From Rhynchospora pubera (lineage: Eukaryota; Streptophyta; Magnoliopsida; Poales; Cyperaceae), in the NCBI GenBank assembly GCA_028095005.1, contig CM051460.1, forward strand, positions 75,471,676-75,535,675: 64,000 nt of DNA, in the 5' to 3' direction. Within the stretch, counting starts at the first letter, position 1, and every line of letters starts with the position of its first letter. Below are positions 60,696 to 64,000 of the stretch, one piece after another. The translations under genes were made by a program, and so were the position numbers. Below the pieces are notes generated by a model that was not told the DNA's origin, searched no databases, and saw nothing but the letters and a program-made list of their open reading frames with translations.

Positions 60696-61104
60696 CATAT
60701 ATGCAACTATGCAAGTTTTGTTTTATTCATAAAAAGACATATGACCTTGGTAAACAAACAAGACCCAAGTACAATGTTGACATAGAGTTCCAAGAGAGGC
60801 ACTCATCAGAGACATGTAACTGGGAATGTGCAAAGCTTCGTCAGGTTAGAAAAATGTAGTGAAAGGGAGAGAGGGGACTCAGGAGAGGATGCGCACAAGC
60901 AAGACAGATCAACTTCAGACTGAAGGGTATTTAAGTCATAATATTATTTTTTTTTTAATTTTAAAAACGAGTGAAAATAATGAAAAGGGTTTATCTCCAA
61001 ACAAAATCAAAATGGAAGGGTTTATATCCGATTATGAGAATTAGAGGAGTTTATTTCCGAATAGAGAAGATTAGAGGGGTTTATATCCGATTTTGCCAAA
61101 CTAA

Positions 61105-62760
61105 ATATTTATCACGCTTCTCAGAAAAACAAAAAGAACCTAGCATCTCTCCACTTGACAAACGTGCAAAACTTTATATCCTTATTTTATATTTATCCAG
61201 CTAACTCTAGCTAGCAATGAAAACCTTCTTTTTGAGCCATGGAAATAACAACCGCACACACTTACCAGCAGTGGCCAATGAGCAGTAAGCACACATTAAT
61301 TAAGAATTAAAGTTCTGATTCCGTTGCTGCTCCCAAACTGTCTACATACATTGCTGCCGTATGATAGTAGCCCATCATGCAGGAGAACAATTTTATTAAC
61401 AACTTTTTACTTTTCGAGCTCCAATCAGCTTTGATCGCAATTAGGATATCATCTATCATATTATTATTTATTAGAGATAACCTTATATACAATAGTTTCC
61501 AAGATTTAATTTGCATGTATCTTTCAGATCAACACATGCACTAACTTTGAAAGGTAAGATGCGCTCTAATTCTCCTTCCAAGAGCAAGCTCACATTTTGC
61601 CAAACTATTTACATTAATTATACATATATAGTTTCAATAATATATACTAATGCACTGTTTATAGTTTTACTAACCATAACAGTTTCATCCAAATCCTCAT
61701 TTCACTAATTATTATGCTGTCAAAAGCAATTTTATTTATAATTATGACTTATTTATATTATGAGTTTTTCACTTTAACTATGTATATTATAAGTCTCTCT
61801 TTTCTATCTTGCAAACCATCACTACTAAAAGCATTCTCTTGTTGCGACTCCACGCAATTCCTATTACAAAACTAAATTACAGTATTTCCTCAACTTTCTC
61901 CGACTTGTATATAAAATTATTGATATAAGCTGCGTTGAGTTCACAAAGCATAAGGCGAAATAGAGATACTATAGAATGGATTCTTATAATTAAAATTGTA
62001 AATGCATGCCACAATATTAGTGTTTTCATTTACTTTGTAAGTGGAAGAGTGATGATGCCCTTGAAGAGATATATTTGATGTACCCTGATACATATGCGAT
62101 ATATGGCGCTCGTAGACCACAGGTTATTATAAACTGAATAACTATATATGATTCTTAACAAACCCACTTGGCAATTAAGAAGGAGATAGAACAGCCCAAC
62201 TTGTTTTCATTTCTAAGGTTTCTCATCTTGTTATGGACAGCGAATCATTTGAAATTATAACAATAAAGATGCAATTTGTTAGCACCATTTATACTTTATG
62301 TGTTCCCTGGGATTGGGAGCCATATATGCAACTATACAGCCATTTAAAAAAAATAATGGCAACTTTCGCATTCATCTAACTTTGATGTACAAGAACTAGT
62401 TTAATTTTAGATGCACCAAAGTACAGTAAGGTGCACTCCAATATGGATCGTCTGATTTCACGCTGCTCTTGATGAATTCCATCTTGGGCTGTTGCTGGGC
62501 TTCAGCGCTGCCAGTGCTCATTTGCCGAAAAAATTAATACTAACGTTACTGTTCATATTAATTTTGATAATAACAGAAAAAAAATCAAAATTTTAATACT
62601 AACGTTGCTGGATCGTCATCCCAGTTGACGAAAGCCCAATACCCTTGGATCGTCATCCCAGTTGACGATCCAAGCTTGGATCGTCATCCGAAATGACGAT
62701 CCAACGATCCAAGGAAAAAACACATATTAAAAAAAGATTTTGAAATTTTTTTCGTATTCA
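61105..62760. other. Intergenic, no supported gene
   Basis: AT-rich with no coding frame I can support. It contains a cluster of small hairpins at 62602-62710 based on TTGGATCGTCAT and ATGACGATCCAA. Confidence 0.5.
62602..62710. repeat. GGATCGTCAT hairpin cluster
   Basis: Three direct copies of TGGATCGTCATCC (about 62609, 62646, 62676), each paired with an inverted GACGATCCA copy, giving overlapping stems such as GGATCGTCAT-CCGAA-ATGACGATCC. Confidence 0.85.
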
Positions 62761-64000
62761 AATCTGTATAAATTGTTTAAATGTAGATTATTGTATTAAA
62801 TCACTTAGAAAGATTCCAGAAATGATTGAAATGTTTAAACGTTGTTCAGAAATGCATTATTTGCACTTTATGCGTAATAAATAACGAATGAATCATATTC
62901 TAGACAGTATAAATAGTTTAAATGTAGATTATTCTGACCAAATCAATTAAAATGAATCCAGAAATGATTGAAATGCTTAAACAATGCTCAGAATTGCATT
63001 ATTCAAATTGTATATGCGTAATTACCATGTATAATCCAATTTTTATGAAAAAAATAACAAATGAATCATATTCTATACAGTATAAAGAGTTTAAATGCAG
63101 ATTATTTTGATTAAATCACTTAGAAAGAATCCAGAAACGATTGAAATGCTCAAACGATGCTCGGAATTGTATTATTTGCATTTTATATGCGTAATTACCA
63201 TGTATAATCGAATCCTTTTGAATAAAAATTATTTGAATCATATTCTGGGCAGTATAAAGAGTTTAAATGTAGATTAATGTGATGAAATGACCCCGAATAA
63301 ATCCACAAACGATGCTCAGAATTCCATTATTTGCACTTTATATGAGTAATTACTATGTATAATCCAATTTTTTTTTGAATAAATAACATATGAATCATAT
63401 TCTAGACTGTATAAAATAGTTTAAATGTAGATTATTGCAATCAAATCACTTAGAAAGAATCCAGAAACGATTGAAAATGCTCAAACGATGCTCGGAATTG
63501 CATTATTTGCATTTTATATGCTTATTCACCATGGGTGTGTTTGGATGCGCAAGAATAAGGATCCGGATAAGAATAAGCCTCAAATTCCTTATTCTTATGC
63601 AACCCAAACAACACAAGAATAAGGAATTTGGGCTTATCCGGCCCCTTATTCTTATACTAACAAAACTATAGAATTTGGATAAGAATAAGAAATTCTAGAA
63701 TCTCGTGCCAATCCTTTTGAATGAAAAAAATATATTAATCATATTCAAATCTGTATAAATTGTTTAAATGTAGATTATTGTATTAAATCACTTAGAAAGA
63801 TTCCAGAAATGATTGAAATGTTTAAACGTTGTTCAGAAATGCATTATTTGCACTTTATGCGTAATAAATAACGAATGAATCATATTCTAGACAGTATAAA
63901 TAGTTTAAATGTAGATTATTCTGACCAAATCAATTAAAATGAATCCAGAAATGATTGAAATGCTTAAACAATGCTCAGAATTGCATTATTCAAATTGTAT
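62756..64000. repeat. Satellite-like array with a 987-bp higher-order repeat
   Basis: Monomers of about 141-173 bp start GTATAAA-x-x-GTTTAAATG at 62766, 62907, 63080, 63252, 63409, 63753 and 63894. Monomers differ from each other clearly, but 62756-63013 and 63743-64000 look identical base for base over 258 bp at an offset of 987, so a multi-monomer block was copied as a unit. The array runs off the end of the window. A 174-bp insert at about 63532-63705 interrupts the fifth monomer. Confidence 0.9.
63533..63705. mobile_element. MITE-like insert in the satellite array
   Basis: GTGTGTTTGGATGCGCAAG at the left and, inverted, GTGTTGTTTGGGTTGCATAA about 80 bp in form a terminal inverted repeat; the remaining part has further AAGAATAAGG palindromes up to about 63690. 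Interrupts the satellite monomer between CACCATG and CCAATCCTTTTGAAT. Confidence 0.6.

Larger units (their letters stand above)
57847..61095. mobile_element. Long-TIR Mutator-like element, outer shell of a triple nest
   Basis: GGCAAAATCGGATATAAACC at the left and its inverted match at the right, TIRs of about 135 bp built of repeated (A)TAAACCCCTCTAAT units. The 9-bp CCAAACTAA occurs on both sides (57838-57846 and 61096-61104), with the first two bases on the right overlapping the TIR. Just inside, AGGGACTATTCATCTTCT matches the element at 28253. Two hAT elements are nested within. Confidence 0.85.

Overview
This is nuclear DNA from a flowering plant. The protein genes carry GT-AG introns, and the families seen are plant ones: BAHD acyltransferase, FD-type bZIP, CLE-like peptide and S40 senescence regulator. 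There is a nuclear copy of mitochondrial cox3, and the rest is AT-rich sequence full of plant transposons (Helitron, hAT, Mutator-like, CACTA, Tourist-like MITEs, SINE, LINE and copia remnants). I cannot settle monocot versus eudicot from the sequence.

Layout. 0-4 kb: little coding sequence, an exon-like open frame at about 1.0 kb, a cox3 NUMT and an ATT microsatellite. 4.1-4.4 kb (-): a small CLE-like secreted peptide gene. 5.9-11.6 kb (-): a five-exon gene for an 807-residue coiled-coil protein with non-coding 5' exons. 12-12.6 kb: two MITEs. About 13.2-19.7 kb: a probable Helitron with a textbook 3' hairpin and CTAG end. 20-25.3 kb: a long-TIR Mutator-like element, a hAT MITE, a 93-bp tandem array split by a MITE, and a foldback element. 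25.5-33.2 kb (+): a two-exon BAHD gene whose 6.35-kb intron holds a Mutator-like element loaded with five foldback elements; the catalytic His reads as Tyr. 36-38 kb: a copia gag remnant interrupted by a 1.49-kb Pack-MULE carrying an S40 (DUF584) fragment. 39.7 kb: a telobox/TATA promoter facing minus with no ORF behind it. 40.5-42.8 kb (+): a three-exon membrane protein gene with an antisense LINE fragment in intron 1 and a SINE in its 3' UTR. 44.7-46.2 kb and 54.6-55.8 kb (-): two FD-like bZIP genes, probably tandem duplicates, with a 2.2-kb CACTA element between them. 57.8-61.1 kb: a three-level nest, hAT inside hAT inside a Mutator-like element. 62.7-64 kb: a satellite-like array with higher-order structure that runs off the end.

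The genes form no operon or pathway cluster. The two bZIPs are the only evident paralogous pair; the second keeps the C-terminal SAP motif used by FD proteins to bind 14-3-3/florigen, while the first has at best a degenerate version. The strongest leads are the foldback cluster in the BAHD intron, whose members share a core but carry different terminal palindromes and sit in (TA)n tracts, and the Pack-MULE with a perfect 9-bp target duplication. All exon boundaries were read by eye from splice signals and phase; none was tested against transcripts.
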